Source: Actinernus sp. WN-2022 (taxonomy: Eukaryota; Cnidaria; Anthozoa; Actiniaria; Actinernidae). Taken from it: 64,000 bases of DNA. The stretch spans positions 496,001 through 560,000 of the forward strand of contig JAOWCC010000238.1 in NCBI GenBank assembly GCA_030867875.1, read 5' to 3'. Positions 43,774 to 52,392 of this stretch are shown piece after piece (position 1 is the first letter of the stretch; the number at the start of each line of letters is the position of its first letter). The notes beneath the pieces are model-generated. The model was not told the origin of the DNA. It did not search any database and saw only the letters and a program-made list of their open reading frames with translations. Position numbers and translations under genes: made by a program.

Positions 43774-44766
43774 ATGGACGAGCTAATCAGATTGTTTGGT
43801 CCTGGAATTTGTAGAAGCCTGAATATCAAACCACAAGTGGAACATATTAACGCCAGTGAAACATGTCCTGATTGTCTCTGTCCCTTTGAAATACAAGGAA
43901 CGGAATTCGTATGTCCCACCTGTGGTCTTGTTTCCGAGGTTGAACCATGTGAAGAAACTAAGATCGATATTATTACTACTCGACTGCGTATAGTAGGTCC
44001 GGACGGGTTTAAGTATCAAAGTGATCTAGACCGCGCAAAACCAAAGCAAAGCGATGATGACATAGAACTGAAACGACGAACGCTCCTACAAGAACTACGA
44101 GCATACAACACTATTTACAAACAAAGTTATGACCTATCGTTCCCTATGAACGCGTTAGAAATCGTAGCCAACGCATTTACCCAAGTAATGAAAGTTTGTC
44201 TCAAGCGTAGTGATGCTAAGAAAAATATTTTAGCTGCTCTACTCTACCATGCATGCATACAATGTGGATTCGTACGATCTAAAGGTGAGGTCGCTCGCTT
44301 CATGCAACTAAGAAACGAAGGCATCCATAGTGGAGAGGTCTTCATACGTTCTCTGTGTGACGACGATAAGATTGATGTAGACTTGGATGCTGAGCGCATA
44401 GTTCCTCACATTGCAACGACTTTCCTACAACTAGATCTTGTAGGAGTACCTAGGGACGTTCAACAAATAGTCCACGAGGTCGTTACTACAGCAATGGAAA
44501 ACAATATAGGCCCAAAATCAATGCTTAAGACGAAAGTCGTTGGAGCAAGTTACGAGGTGCTACGTCGCTCCGGATCGTCTATGTCTTTTAAGGATGTCGT
44601 TAAGCGATGTGACATATTTGGAAATGCGGTCAAGCGTTTTGTCAAGGAGTTGTCTTCTTACCATTCCCACTTCGAACCAATCTACGCTAGACATGGGCTA
44701 ACTAGCAGTAGGACTTGGCAAAGTGAAAGTGAGAACCATGTTCGTTCCTTTCATAGGAAACGTTGA
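43774..44766 (+). CDS. TFIIB-like transcription initiation factor, 330 aa
   Basis: An N-terminal zinc ribbon, C-X2-C-X12-C-X2-C (Cys31, Cys34, Cys47, Cys50), is followed by two helical repeats. The second (about residues 230-300) has the typical TFIIB cyclin-fold pattern, with KTKVVGASYEVLRRSG, then FKDVVKRCDI and VKRFVKEL. The first repeat lies at about 125-215 (KKNILAALLYHACIQCG). Length fits the TFIIB family (about 300-350). TFIIB bridges promoter-bound TBP and RNA polymerase II; large DNA viruses encode their own versions. The ATG at 43,774 follows CTATAGTTGTACC. I do not know TFIIB as a standard Polinton gene, so this is the most unusual cargo here. A host gene captured long ago is the alternative origin. 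Confidence 0.85.
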   Translation: MDELIRLFGPGICRSLNIKPQVEHINASETCPDCLCPFEIQGTEFVCPTCGLVSEVEPCEETKIDIITTRLRIVGPDGFKYQSDLDRAKPKQSDDDIELKRRTLLQELRAYNTIYKQSYDLSFPMNALEIVANAFTQVMKVCLKRSDAKKNILAALLYHACIQCGFVRSKGEVARFMQLRNEGIHSGEVFIRSLCDDDKIDVDLDAERIVPHIATTFLQLDLVGVPRDVQQIVHEVVTTAMENNIGPKSMLKTKVVGASYEVLRRSGSSMSFKDVVKRCDIFGNAVKRFVKELSSYHSHFEPIYARHGLTSSRTWQSESENHVRSFHRKR

Positions 44767-44769
44767 TTC

Positions 44770-45381
44770 TTACATTCCAAGTTTTTCTCGCATTTCCTTT
44801 TGCACTTCTTGCTTGAGTTCGGCTCGAACCCGATCCGTGCTTTTTTCACCTATGGAAGCCTTGCGACGAATTTCAGATCTCATGATCTCATACTTATTCG
44901 CTTCGTTCAGGATGAGACTGTATTCGGAGTCGGATATGTTTTCATCACGTAGTGCCTTCGATACTAGATCGCGAATCGTATTGATTTTCGCTTTTGCTAA
45001 CATAGTTGTCTTTTCATGCTTAGAAACCTTCATTCCTAACTTCTTAGCTCCAAGGGTTGTAGATGCTGAAATTAATCCACATAGCCCACCAATAACTCCA
45101 AGTGGTAGACCAATCACTATTCCAACCCCAGTCAACGCTGCACCCAATCCAGATCCAGATAAGATCACAGATAGACCTCCAGTTACCACTGCGATGCCAT
45201 GAACTATTCCTTGAGAACGTGCATATTTCTTGCGCACACCTTCGTAGTGCCTTTCTTGAACTTCTATGTCCGAAAGCGTGTCTCGGATTGTTTGCAGTCT
45301 AAAGTTCTTTCCAGTGTCACTAGCAATCTGTGGATAGATACTTGGTGCTGAGGGAAACGGTTGAATCGAATCGCCTTCCAT
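44770..45381 (-). CDS. Probable virion membrane-active protein, 203 aa
   Basis: A central Gly/Ala-rich hydrophobic region (about residues 65-115; GLGAALTGVGIVIGLPLGVI, then GLISASTTLG) could span or insert in a membrane as a helical hairpin. The ends are charged and helical, and the C-terminus is coiled-coil-like with KQEVQKEMREKL. It ends 4 nt from the TFIIB-like gene in tail-to-tail order. TTATATGTATAACGTACA precedes the ATG. The family is not firmly known. Position beside capsid genes suggests a virion or entry component. Confidence 0.65.
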   Translation of the reverse strand: MEGDSIQPFPSAPSIYPQIASDTGKNFRLQTIRDTLSDIEVQERHYEGVRKKYARSQGIVHGIAVVTGGLSVILSGSGLGAALTGVGIVIGLPLGVIGGLCGLISASTTLGAKKLGMKVSKHEKTTMLAKAKINTIRDLVSKALRDENISDSEYSLILNEANKYEIMRSEIRRKASIGEKSTDRVRAELKQEVQKEMREKLGM

Positions 45382-45400
45382 TGTACGTTATACATATAAC

Positions 45401-46075
45401 TTACTCAAGCTTCAACACGTATCGTATAGGTCGACCACGGAAGTCTATCAGATTGCCTTTCTCATCGAGAATTGTCAGACGAAGGCTGCTTTGTATCGTA
45501 CCTAGAGCTTTGACATCTAGAGGTTGTAGTGAGGCATACGTCGTTTTCACAAATCTATCGCCTCGGACATCTATGCTAGACAAGACTTTCGAGCGTTTTC
45601 CCTCTAGGAGTGAGAAGCTGGAATCCACTACGTCACAGTGGACATATACCGTATCGATCTCAAATGGGATACTTATATTGAAAGTGCCTACCGCTATAGT
45701 TAAAGTCGCGGTAGTATTTGGGGAACTCCTACAGCTTTCAATAAGCAGTTCACAGATATTTGTGCTAAGAATGATCCGTTTCATAACATCTAGGACCCAA
45801 TTCCCCGTCGATAAGAGTTTCCTGAATTTTATGATACCAGCGTCGATTGCGGGTTTGAAGGGGGTCTGGAGGGTTGCTATATCGTAGTTCCCCACCTTAA
45901 TTTCGTGTGGAAACATCACGCCATTGACATTCCAATGAAAGCTCCCTGGCTCTTCTAGGTTCCACCAACTGTTCTCGAAAGTGATCTCGACTAGTGAAAT
46001 GTTCCGTATAAGAATAGGGTCGTCGAAGTAGACAGTATGGTCAGCCAATGTTGTGGTGATATATAAGAGAACCAT
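45401..46075 (-). CDS. Probable minor capsid (penton-like) protein, 224 aa
   Basis: The start at 46,075 was chosen because it lies in a palindromic divergent promoter shared with the next gene; the frame extends upstream without need. The protein is beta-rich throughout with no membrane segment. Its C-terminus, LRLTILDEKGNLIDFRGRPI then RYVLKLE, is the kind of end I associate with Polinton minor capsid proteins (single jelly roll). Such a protein would form the vertices of the particle. It follows the previous gene by 19 nt in the same direction. Assignment is by pattern and context, not by alignment. Confidence 0.65.
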   Translation of the reverse strand: MVLLYITTTLADHTVYFDDPILIRNISLVEITFENSWWNLEEPGSFHWNVNGVMFPHEIKVGNYDIATLQTPFKPAIDAGIIKFRKLLSTGNWVLDVMKRIILSTNICELLIESCRSSPNTTATLTIAVGTFNISIPFEIDTVYVHCDVVDSSFSLLEGKRSKVLSSIDVRGDRFVKTTYASLQPLDVKALGTIQSSLRLTILDEKGNLIDFRGRPIRYVLKLE

Positions 46076-46118
46076 CTTATATGTTGAAGGTATAACTATA
46101 TATACGTATAGCTTCAAC
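46076..46118. promoter_or_regulatory. Palindromic divergent promoter (genes 5 and 6)
   Basis: The 43 bases between the two start codons form an inverted repeat: ATGTTGAAG on the left and CTTCAACAT on the right, with the A/T core GTATAACTATATATACGTAT. Each gene therefore has a TATA-like motif about 10-25 nt before its ATG. A very similar layout is at 48,971-49,004. Confidence 0.8.
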
Positions 46119-47918
46119 ATGACAGACGCATGGCGGCAGTTCAAGTACCTATTTCCAAAGGCTGTAACCGGATGGTTCGACTCTTTCGTGGGTCGGGATG
46201 GGGTGTGGAACATTAATTTATTCTTTCACGGGGAAACCTACCAGGTGTTCACAGATGCAGGCCTCCCTACGAAGGCAGGTGGAGGTCAGCTAAGGGTCTT
46301 GCATGGGCGCGCAGGCAAGGCGCTTGACCTAGCCCTTGGCACCAAAACAGTTTATGAGGGGGTGTTGGAAAGTAGAGAGATCGCAACGTTGAATGCAGAT
46401 CTATTAGCAAAGTTCAAGAAACGATACCCACATGCAGATCTTCACAAGTTCTATCCCTCTACGGAAGTGAACGGTCCAGGCAAGTATTCGACGAGTATTT
46501 GGTTTCGAGATGGAGATTCTAGCTATGTCGTTTACGGCAATGATGTCTCAAAGCTACCTGCAGTCACTCAAAGACGCATCGATGACGCATTGTGGGATGT
46601 GCATAAAGGTTTTCCATCTACGTTGACACTAGACAGGAGTGCTAAATATCCCATTACAGCAGTTCCTTCTACTGAACTGGCACAAGATATTGATCTCACT
46701 AATCTATTGATATATGGCACCCCAAAGAAAAAGTTCAAAGCAGGCGTTCGAAACATATTCAAGGAGACCGTCATAAAGCATACGAAATCAAATGAGTCCT
46801 ACCATTGGTTACATGGTCCGGATTTCAAATATTGGCCTCAACAATTGAATTTCGCAACATGGTGTGCGACTTCTGGATGTGGAGTGTCATTGTTTGATCC
46901 TATTTTCAAAACGTATCCACCAGTCGTTCAGGGGTTCCTACGATTTCACGTTTATTTCACGATACGAAGAATTCTACGTGAACTTGGTGGTACTCATGGA
47001 GTTCCTTTACCTGGTAACTCTAATTTCAAGCAAATGGATAACCCCTATAACAAATCAGCTCTTGAGAAATTGTGCATCGAATTTGGTATATCTAGAACAC
47101 CAGATTTCCGATGGCACGGAGGTAGGAATAATGGACTAGGAGATATATTCCTTTTGTACCCAGGTTGGAGAGGATACGTAAACGTCCATGGAGACCGAAG
47201 CTATGACAAAGGTGCAACCACATGGCCTCAGAAAAATAATTTATTTGCAGACCAAGGAGGTAAGGAGGATCAGGGCAATATTGTGGCCTTCATTAGGAAC
47301 GATGAACATGAAGGAAAGCAATACAATTGGTTTACACCACCAATTGGAAAGGGTTTGACAGATTCTGGATTGGGTAGGTTGAGTAGATCTGTCGAGGCTT
47401 TTGGATATTGCATGCTTGGTGCTCAAGCTGACTTGAACGAATCCATCATACATAGCCATAACGTCAAAGAAAAGTTTAAGAGCTTGGTTGAAGAAGCTAT
47501 TCTCGTAAACGACTTAAAGTTAAGTTATGATAACTATCGTACTGCTATAACGACGACGCATAAGAGGCTCGATCTAGCAACAGCTGTAGACGTGCGATTA
47601 CTGCCAAGCGATCTATTGTACTATCTTAGTGAGAAAGATGGCTATAAGAATCCAATCCCAAAAGCTCATAAAGGTATGGTGCTAGGCACTAACGACATCA
47701 ATGCAGAAGTTAACGAACGCTCACCTCTTCCTATGAAAGGACCACCAGATAAGAAATTGGTGCAGCCTCTCGAGACGCACAAGAAACAAGATCCTGTACT
47801 AAAAGCTGTCACGCACAAGAAACAAGATCCCGTACAAAAGGCTGCCCCACAACATGAGATTAATCTCGCAGTGACAGCCATTGTCGCAGCTGGAATTGCA
47901 TGGATGTTGTTTCGTTAA
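46119..47918 (+). CDS. Large Polinton protein with C-terminal anchor, 599 aa
   Basis: The start at 46,119 was chosen from the divergent promoter; an earlier in-frame ATG at 46,053 lies inside the opposite gene. The protein is soluble over most of its length and Trp/aromatic-rich (WLHGPDFKYWPQQLNFATWC, KQYNWFTPPIGKGL). It has a Lys/Pro-rich repeat near the end (HKKQDPV occurring twice) and finishes with a hydrophobic anchor (INLAVTAIVAAGIAWMLF). I recall related proteins in cnidarian Polintons, but no function is assigned. A surface or membrane-bound virion protein is a reasonable inference. No adenovirus-type protease triad is evident. Confidence 0.7.
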   Translation: MTDAWRQFKYLFPKAVTGWFDSFVGRDGVWNINLFFHGETYQVFTDAGLPTKAGGGQLRVLHGRAGKALDLALGTKTVYEGVLESREIATLNADLLAKFKKRYPHADLHKFYPSTEVNGPGKYSTSIWFRDGDSSYVVYGNDVSKLPAVTQRRIDDALWDVHKGFPSTLTLDRSAKYPITAVPSTELAQDIDLTNLLIYGTPKKKFKAGVRNIFKETVIKHTKSNESYHWLHGPDFKYWPQQLNFATWCATSGCGVSLFDPIFKTYPPVVQGFLRFHVYFTIRRILRELGGTHGVPLPGNSNFKQMDNPYNKSALEKLCIEFGISRTPDFRWHGGRNNGLGDIFLLYPGWRGYVNVHGDRSYDKGATTWPQKNNLFADQGGKEDQGNIVAFIRNDEHEGKQYNWFTPPIGKGLTDSGLGRLSRSVEAFGYCMLGAQADLNESIIHSHNVKEKFKSLVEEAILVNDLKLSYDNYRTAITTTHKRLDLATAVDVRLLPSDLLYYLSEKDGYKNPIPKAHKGMVLGTNDINAEVNERSPLPMKGPPDKKLVQPLETHKKQDPVLKAVTHKKQDPVQKAAPQHEINLAVTAIVAAGIAWMLFR

Positions 47919-48970
47919 CGTCGTTTGTATTGCTCTATCGTGATCACCACTATTGCTACGATGAATAACCAAACATTCTGTGCTAGTACTCCCAGAGCTT
48001 TACCAGCCATAGTAAATATGAAACTCGCAATCGATCCAATCATTCCAGGTAGGATCTGTCCAAGTTTCTTTCCCATTTCTTTTAGCAACCCCCCAGTCGT
48101 TTGCAATCCCTTCTTTACTGCATCTGCTGCTTTATCAATACCAGTCTTTATTGGTTTCGGTACGGATTTCGACAACAGGGAAACTATCGTACTAACGATA
48201 GCGCCAATAGAAGTTACTACTGCAAGAACGGTCATTCCATGCTTTCTGAAAATGTATTTGATCCTTTCACGTAGCGACATACGTTTTAGTATGGCTTCTT
48301 CTTGACGTTCGAGTAATTCTATTTCGTTATGGATGTGTACTTTCTCTTCCTTAGCCGCTTCCTTCTGATCCTCAGTTGACGTTAGATCTTGAAGTATGCT
48401 ATCTTCTACTTTGAGATGTTCGGCGGCCTTTTCTTGAGCTTGGCTGACTTGTTCTGCTCTTTCTGCATCCGTAGGGCCTAGAACGTATTTGAGATCCTTC
48501 CCAATCTTCTTATATATGTCACCATTCACAGTTGTCAAAGGGACAGGTCTCTCCTTGCTTCCTAACGCGTGAACATAGATTCTACCTCTTTCCTTGTTAG
48601 CATCCCATAAGGTTGTTATCTCGAGTTTTCCACGAAACCCAACATCCTCATAGTGTTCACGGACAGCATCTACCAGCATCTTTTTAGCATTTTCTGATAG
48701 GCCTGTTTTGAAGATGAATCCTTTATAGTCGACTTCCGAACTTTCGAGTTCGTTCATAATTCCATCGAAATCTTCATCTGTAAATGAGGTTTCCTGATTC
48801 TTTGGTCTAGCACCTTCTTTGCCGTAGTCGCGTCTGGTTTTCATTGGGATCATTTCTCCTGACTCTTCTGGAAATATTGCATCCCACTCCTCATCCACAT
48901 TGCTAGTATCATCTTTATCGTAGTCTCCACCTTCATCAGTTCTTTCATCGGACCTACCCTCAGAGGCCAT
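47915..48970 (-). CDS. Polinton virion-type protein with two hydrophobic segments, 351 aa
   Basis: The first 100 residues are acidic (DEGGDYDKDD, DEEWDAIFPEE). A mixed domain (about 75-165; FIFKTGLSENAKKMLVDAVR, VPLTTVNGD) is followed by a coiled coil (about 175-230). Then come a hydrophobic segment (MTVLAVVTSIGAIVSTIVSL), an amphipathic Lys/Gly region and a C-terminal hydrophobic stretch (VWLFIVAIVVITIE) before EQYKRR. The start is the ATG at 48,970 in the divergent promoter with the capsid gene. I associate this C-terminal layout with proteins of cnidarian Polintons. A membrane-interacting structural protein is likely. Its stop overlaps the previous gene by 4 nt, tail to tail. Confidence 0.7.
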   Translation of the reverse strand: MASEGRSDERTDEGGDYDKDDTSNVDEEWDAIFPEESGEMIPMKTRRDYGKEGARPKNQETSFTDEDFDGIMNELESSEVDYKGFIFKTGLSENAKKMLVDAVREHYEDVGFRGKLEITTLWDANKERGRIYVHALGSKERPVPLTTVNGDIYKKIGKDLKYVLGPTDAERAEQVSQAQEKAAEHLKVEDSILQDLTSTEDQKEAAKEEKVHIHNEIELLERQEEAILKRMSLRERIKYIFRKHGMTVLAVVTSIGAIVSTIVSLLSKSVPKPIKTGIDKAADAVKKGLQTTGGLLKEMGKKLGQILPGMIGSIASFIFTMAGKALGVLAQNVWLFIVAIVVITIEQYKRR

Positions 48971-49004
48971 GTTAAACATAATTATATATATAGTTATATT
49001 CAAC
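48971..49004. promoter_or_regulatory. Palindromic divergent promoter (genes 7 and 8)
   Basis: Only 34 bases separate the two ATGs. ATGTTAAACATAATTATATA on one side mirrors TATAGTTATATTCAACAT on the other. The A/T core and the TTCAACATG end match the promoter at 46,076-46,118, which supports a shared regulatory design for the structural genes. Confidence 0.8.
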
Positions 49005-50240
49005 ATGATCTCATCAATATTGGATCCCACACAAGTACGAAGAGAGCCTCACGCACTCAAGGCTCCACGAGACTTGTATAGGAAGACTTTCACTCGATCG
49101 TCTGCCAATCCAGGTGAGACTCTATACGTAGAAGTCCCAAAGCTAGCAGAAGATGTAGTACTAGTACCTGGTAGCTTAGCGCTATTGGGCGACATCGTAC
49201 TATCTGGTGGACATGCGAATAACAGAGTCGTTTCGAACGTTGGACGCTGCTTGGTCATGCGTAGAATCTGTAGGATGGGAGCTGAAACAGTAGAAGACCT
49301 TGTCAGGCCAGACCTTCTACAAACATACTCCGATGTATACCTATCTACGCAGGAGAGAGAGTCTAGAATACAACAAGGCATTCAATCAGAGAACTTGAAT
49401 AAGCTACGATCGAAAGCTGGTGACGCAAGTACTTCGTCTGCTGCAGACAACGCGCTCCTAACTGCATGTGGTTCAAAGTATAGGATTCCATTAGATGTTG
49501 ACATTCTGACACAACATGGAGTTCTATATCCACATGCCTTAGAAAGTACCATTACGTTCGAGTTAACTCTAGCGTCTGCCAACGAGGTCGTAATTGGATC
49601 GGATACGACGAAGATAGGTACGTACCAACTTACCAACATCCAACTAGAATACGAAGCAATCAGGAATGAAACGCTGGCTAGTAGTGCACTTCACAAATAT
49701 GAAATAGGTACTGCATTCCTATACAACTACGCTGTTCACTTCAAGACAGTAGATATCGCTAAAACATCCGATACTTTGATATCTCAAAACATCAATGTTC
49801 CACGACGATCCTTTGCTGGACTACTTCTACTATTCATAGATCCACCTACCATTGGCACGCGAGATAGTGAAGCATTCTCGAATCCAGATATCTTGAAGGT
49901 AGAAGTAGATGTCAATGGGATTCCCAACAGACTCTTTCCAAGCGGCATGCTTCCCCTAGATTTCTGGGAAGCTGCAAGAAGCTGGTTTGGTACACCCAAT
50001 ACTTCTATGACTCCAAAGAAGTTCTTTGAAAATAGATTCTCTATCCTAATCGATTGTCGCACAGCAAAAGATTCCACCGTTCATGGTGATGGCTTGGCAC
50101 AAACCGGCAGTGGAAAGGACATCGACATTCGCATACATAGAACTGCTAAGGGAAGTGGAAATGTGAAAATGCACATCTATGTCCTTGCGGATGCTCAGGT
50201 CACGATATTGAACAGATCTCTGCAGAGTATATTATACTGA
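49005..50240 (+). CDS. Major capsid protein (double jelly roll type), 411 aa
   Basis: It is beta-rich with features I recognise from Polinton/adintovirus hexon-like proteins: VLVPGSLALLGDIVLSGGHA near the N-terminus (about residues 55-75), IQSENLNKLRSKAGD, YRIPLDVDILTQHGVLYP, YQLTNIQLEYEAIR and RRSFAGLLLLFIDPPT. Such proteins form trimers that tile an icosahedral shell. At 411 residues it is at the small end for the family. The start is set by the divergent promoter 34 nt from gene 7. It is followed directly by the packaging ATPase with a TGATG overlap. Confidence 0.85.
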   Translation: MISSILDPTQVRREPHALKAPRDLYRKTFTRSSANPGETLYVEVPKLAEDVVLVPGSLALLGDIVLSGGHANNRVVSNVGRCLVMRRICRMGAETVEDLVRPDLLQTYSDVYLSTQERESRIQQGIQSENLNKLRSKAGDASTSSAADNALLTACGSKYRIPLDVDILTQHGVLYPHALESTITFELTLASANEVVIGSDTTKIGTYQLTNIQLEYEAIRNETLASSALHKYEIGTAFLYNYAVHFKTVDIAKTSDTLISQNINVPRRSFAGLLLLFIDPPTIGTRDSEAFSNPDILKVEVDVNGIPNRLFPSGMLPLDFWEAARSWFGTPNTSMTPKKFFENRFSILIDCRTAKDSTVHGDGLAQTGSGKDIDIRIHRTAKGSGNVKMHIYVLADAQVTILNRSLQSILY

Positions 50241-50863
50241 TGGATTCTCTCGTAGAGCACATACCTTTCAACGCACTCATAGTCGGTCCAACGAATTGTG
50301 GGAAGACTGCGTTTCTCATAGAACAACTTCGTGGATCATTTCGTGGTAAGTTCGATTACATAGTACTGATTTGTCCTACGTATGCCCACAACAAAACTTA
50401 TCGTGGATTTGCAAATCGAGATCCTCGTTTCTTCGTCATATCACCACCACAAGATGCCATCGATGCTACTTTGAGTATTTGCGCAACATTTTGGTCAGGT
50501 ACCAATACTCTATTGATTCTCGATGATTGCGCCGCATCGAAGGACGTCAAGAAACGAACTGAAAAGCTAGTGGACTTAGCCTTTTCTGCACGACACATAG
50601 GGCTTTCCGTTTGGGTGCTGTCCCAACAACTAACGAGCATATGTAAACCCTTCCGCGAGAACGTAGCTATCGTAGTAGCATTTCATACAGCATCGGTCGT
50701 AGATGGTAAAAAGATATTTGAGGATTATGGAGGCTCGCAAGAATGCAAAGAGTTACGAACGATACTTGGATCCCATAAGTTCGCTCGCATGTGCTTCTGT
50801 CTCCGCCATCCTTTCGAGGTAGTGTTAGAGCTCCCAGCACCTACAACATATTATCATGGATAA
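50240..50863 (+). CDS. DNA-packaging ATPase (A32/FtsK-HerA type), 207 aa
   Basis: Walker A is GPTNCGKT (residues 16-23), Walker B is LLILDD (91-96), and a sensor-like LSQQL lies near 130-135. This is the genome-packaging motor of Polintons and many DNA viruses, driving DNA into preformed capsids. The start overlaps the capsid stop by one base (TGATG), and the end overlaps the next gene by 8 bases (ATGGATAA), so translation by reinitiation or by separate mRNAs is implied. Length fits the family. Confidence 0.9.
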   Translation: MDSLVEHIPFNALIVGPTNCGKTAFLIEQLRGSFRGKFDYIVLICPTYAHNKTYRGFANRDPRFFVISPPQDAIDATLSICATFWSGTNTLLILDDCAASKDVKKRTEKLVDLAFSARHIGLSVWVLSQQLTSICKPFRENVAIVVAFHTASVVDGKKIFEDYGGSQECKELRTILGSHKFARMCFCLRHPFEVVLELPAPTTYYHG

Positions 50864-51401
50864 AGGAATACTCGAGATATTCGGTGAGGACGTAACAGGT
50901 CCACCACCAACCGACATAGACGTTGCATCAGACAATCGTGAATCACTTTCGATCTTAGCTGCAACAGGCGTAACGAAAGAATACTTAGGTAAGAACTTTT
51001 CTCTAGGAGACATCTCTAGACTTCCTGAGAAAGAAATAGACAAGTTGTATAGGAGGTATCAGGCCGTTCTAGCTCAGCAAGTAACGAAAGGCTTAGTCGA
51101 CGGTGTGACACGTCTAGCTACCCGCCTAGTTGCCTACCTAGTACCAATAGATTCTCAAGAAGCCCTGATCAAGGACCTACAAGAAGACCCTCTAGTCCGC
51201 AACGAAATCAGTGCTGCGACTGGCCTACTATCGCTCAAAGCAGGTCGCCTTGTAGCTCTAGCTAGCGTCCTATTCCACATATCTGGTCACGTAGTCATTC
51301 CTGGTACAACTGTTGAACCTTCACATATATCTACTATATCGAATCAAGATGGAAGAAGCGGACCAGATAACTGCGAATCCTCCGACGACTGCACCAACTA
51401 A
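50856..51401 (+). CDS. Conserved Polinton protein, unknown, 181 aa
   Basis: The N-terminal half is acidic and helical. Residues about 75-140 have a helical stretch with EALIKDLQEDPLVRNEI and LKAGRLVALASVLFHISG, a layout I associate with a small protein next to the ATPase in cnidarian Polintons. The C-terminal tail is polar and overlaps the next gene by 53 nt, so it may be under little constraint. Function unknown; a structural role is suggested only by its neighbours. Confidence 0.65.
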   Translation: MDKGILEIFGEDVTGPPPTDIDVASDNRESLSILAATGVTKEYLGKNFSLGDISRLPEKEIDKLYRRYQAVLAQQVTKGLVDGVTRLATRLVAYLVPIDSQEALIKDLQEDPLVRNEISAATGLLSLKAGRLVALASVLFHISGHVVIPGTTVEPSHISTISNQDGRSGPDNCESSDDCTN

Positions 51402-51696
51402 GATAAAAAACCCAAAGCGCGTCGCAGCTGGAAAAGCACTAGCGTTAAGCAACAAACTCGCTAAAGAAGCTCAAAAGAGAGAGTTGATGCGCGAAAGCGA
51501 ATCATGTAAAGAAGTCGACGTAGAGAAAGGTCGGTTCGAAAGCCTGACTATCCTCGCAGTCATTGGTACTGGCGCTACATTGTTTGGCACGTACTTTGCG
51601 TACAAGAAGTATGTAGATGGTAATAAGTGTGTTGCCACCGTTAGCACGACACAACCTGCAGCTCCGGCAAAGCCAACGGCACTAGACATGGAGTAA
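51349..51696 (+). CDS. Small single-pass membrane protein, 115 aa
   Basis: The ATG at 51,349 follows ATATATCTACTATATCG, a TATA-like motif. Basic residues (KNPKRVAAGKALA, about 20-32) precede one hydrophobic span (about 66-84; LTILAVIGTGATLFGTYFAY) and a Pro/Ala tail. The basic KxPKRVAAGK pattern occurs in small proteins of Polinton-like viruses as I recall. It begins inside the previous gene, overlapping it by 53 nt in another frame. Confidence 0.65.
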   Translation: MEEADQITANPPTTAPTKIKNPKRVAAGKALALSNKLAKEAQKRELMRESESCKEVDVEKGRFESLTILAVIGTGATLFGTYFAYKKYVDGNKCVATVSTTQPAAPAKPTALDME

Positions 51697-51733
51697 CACT
51701 TAAAGACTCGAGATCATAGTAGTATATATCTAG

Positions 51734-51961
51734 ATGGAGAAGGAATTGACGAAGACGGCAACCGATGCAGTCAAAATCGTTGGACTCGCTGCTGGTATTG
51801 GGTGGATCGTAAAAAAGACTACCAAGGAATCTATGCTTAGCGATCCTTCTTCTTCCCTAGCGAATTACGCAAAGTGGACTGCCGTGATACTTGGTAGCTT
51901 ATACGCAAAGGAATATCTTGAGAAACAACTTGAGAAAGAAAAAGAAAAGACCAAACCATAA
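51734..51961 (+). CDS. Small hydrophobic protein, 75 aa
   Basis: Two moderately hydrophobic stretches (AVKIVGLAAGIGWIV and LANYAKWTAVILGSLYA) are followed by a highly charged C-terminal helix of Lys and Glu. AGTATATATCTAG lies just before the ATG. The stop overlaps the next start by one base (TAATG). It is probably a virion membrane component; no family recognised. Confidence 0.6.
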   Translation: MEKELTKTATDAVKIVGLAAGIGWIVKKTTKESMLSDPSSSLANYAKWTAVILGSLYAKEYLEKQLEKEKEKTKP

Positions 51962-52392
51962 TGGCACTAGCAGCAATAGGTATGTCGATCTTCGGCGCTG
52001 TTTTGAATGCGACGGCATTTACTGGTGGTGGCATACTAGCTAGAATGTTTGGAAAGGGTAGTAATGTAGATGCAGAACGAGAGAGACACGATAGGGCCAC
52101 CGAAAAACTAGAACGTGAAATGAAAGCGTATAGAATCAAACGTCAAAGCTTATATGACTATGCACAAGAGCAGGGAGCCCTTGAACGCAAAGCACACAAC
52201 GATCAAAGAGATACCAACGAAGCCTTAGTGCGATCCGATAAGTTACGTAAGGAGCTAAAACGGCTCAAAGAGATGAAAGAACCCCGCTTATCTGACTACT
52301 ACAAACCCTCAAACAATCAGAAGACTGGTGAGTTGCTCTACGTTGGTGGTGGAATGCTAGGCGTTGGATACGCTATTAGTAAATGGCTATAG
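51961..52392 (+). CDS. Conserved Polinton protein, 143 aa
   Basis: It has an N-terminal hydrophobic segment (MALAAIGMSIFGAVLNATAF), a long charged coiled coil (about residues 38-105; ERERHDRATEKLEREMKAYR), the motif PRLSDYYKPS, and a C-terminal hydrophobic end (LLYVGGGMLGVGYAISKWL). This arrangement matches a small protein I recall from many cnidarian Polinton copies. Function unknown. It is the last gene of the capsid block and starts in the TAATG overlap. Confidence 0.7.
   Translation: MALAAIGMSIFGAVLNATAFTGGGILARMFGKGSNVDAERERHDRATEKLEREMKAYRIKRQSLYDYAQEQGALERKAHNDQRDTNEALVRSDKLRKELKRLKEMKEPRLSDYYKPSNNQKTGELLYVGGGMLGVGYAISKWL

Noticed and set aside
46053..46118. Longer N-terminus for the 599-residue Polinton protein from the ATG at 46,053
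   Set aside because: It would run through the divergent promoter and overlap the start of the minus-strand gene. The ATG at 46,119 fits the shared promoter layout.
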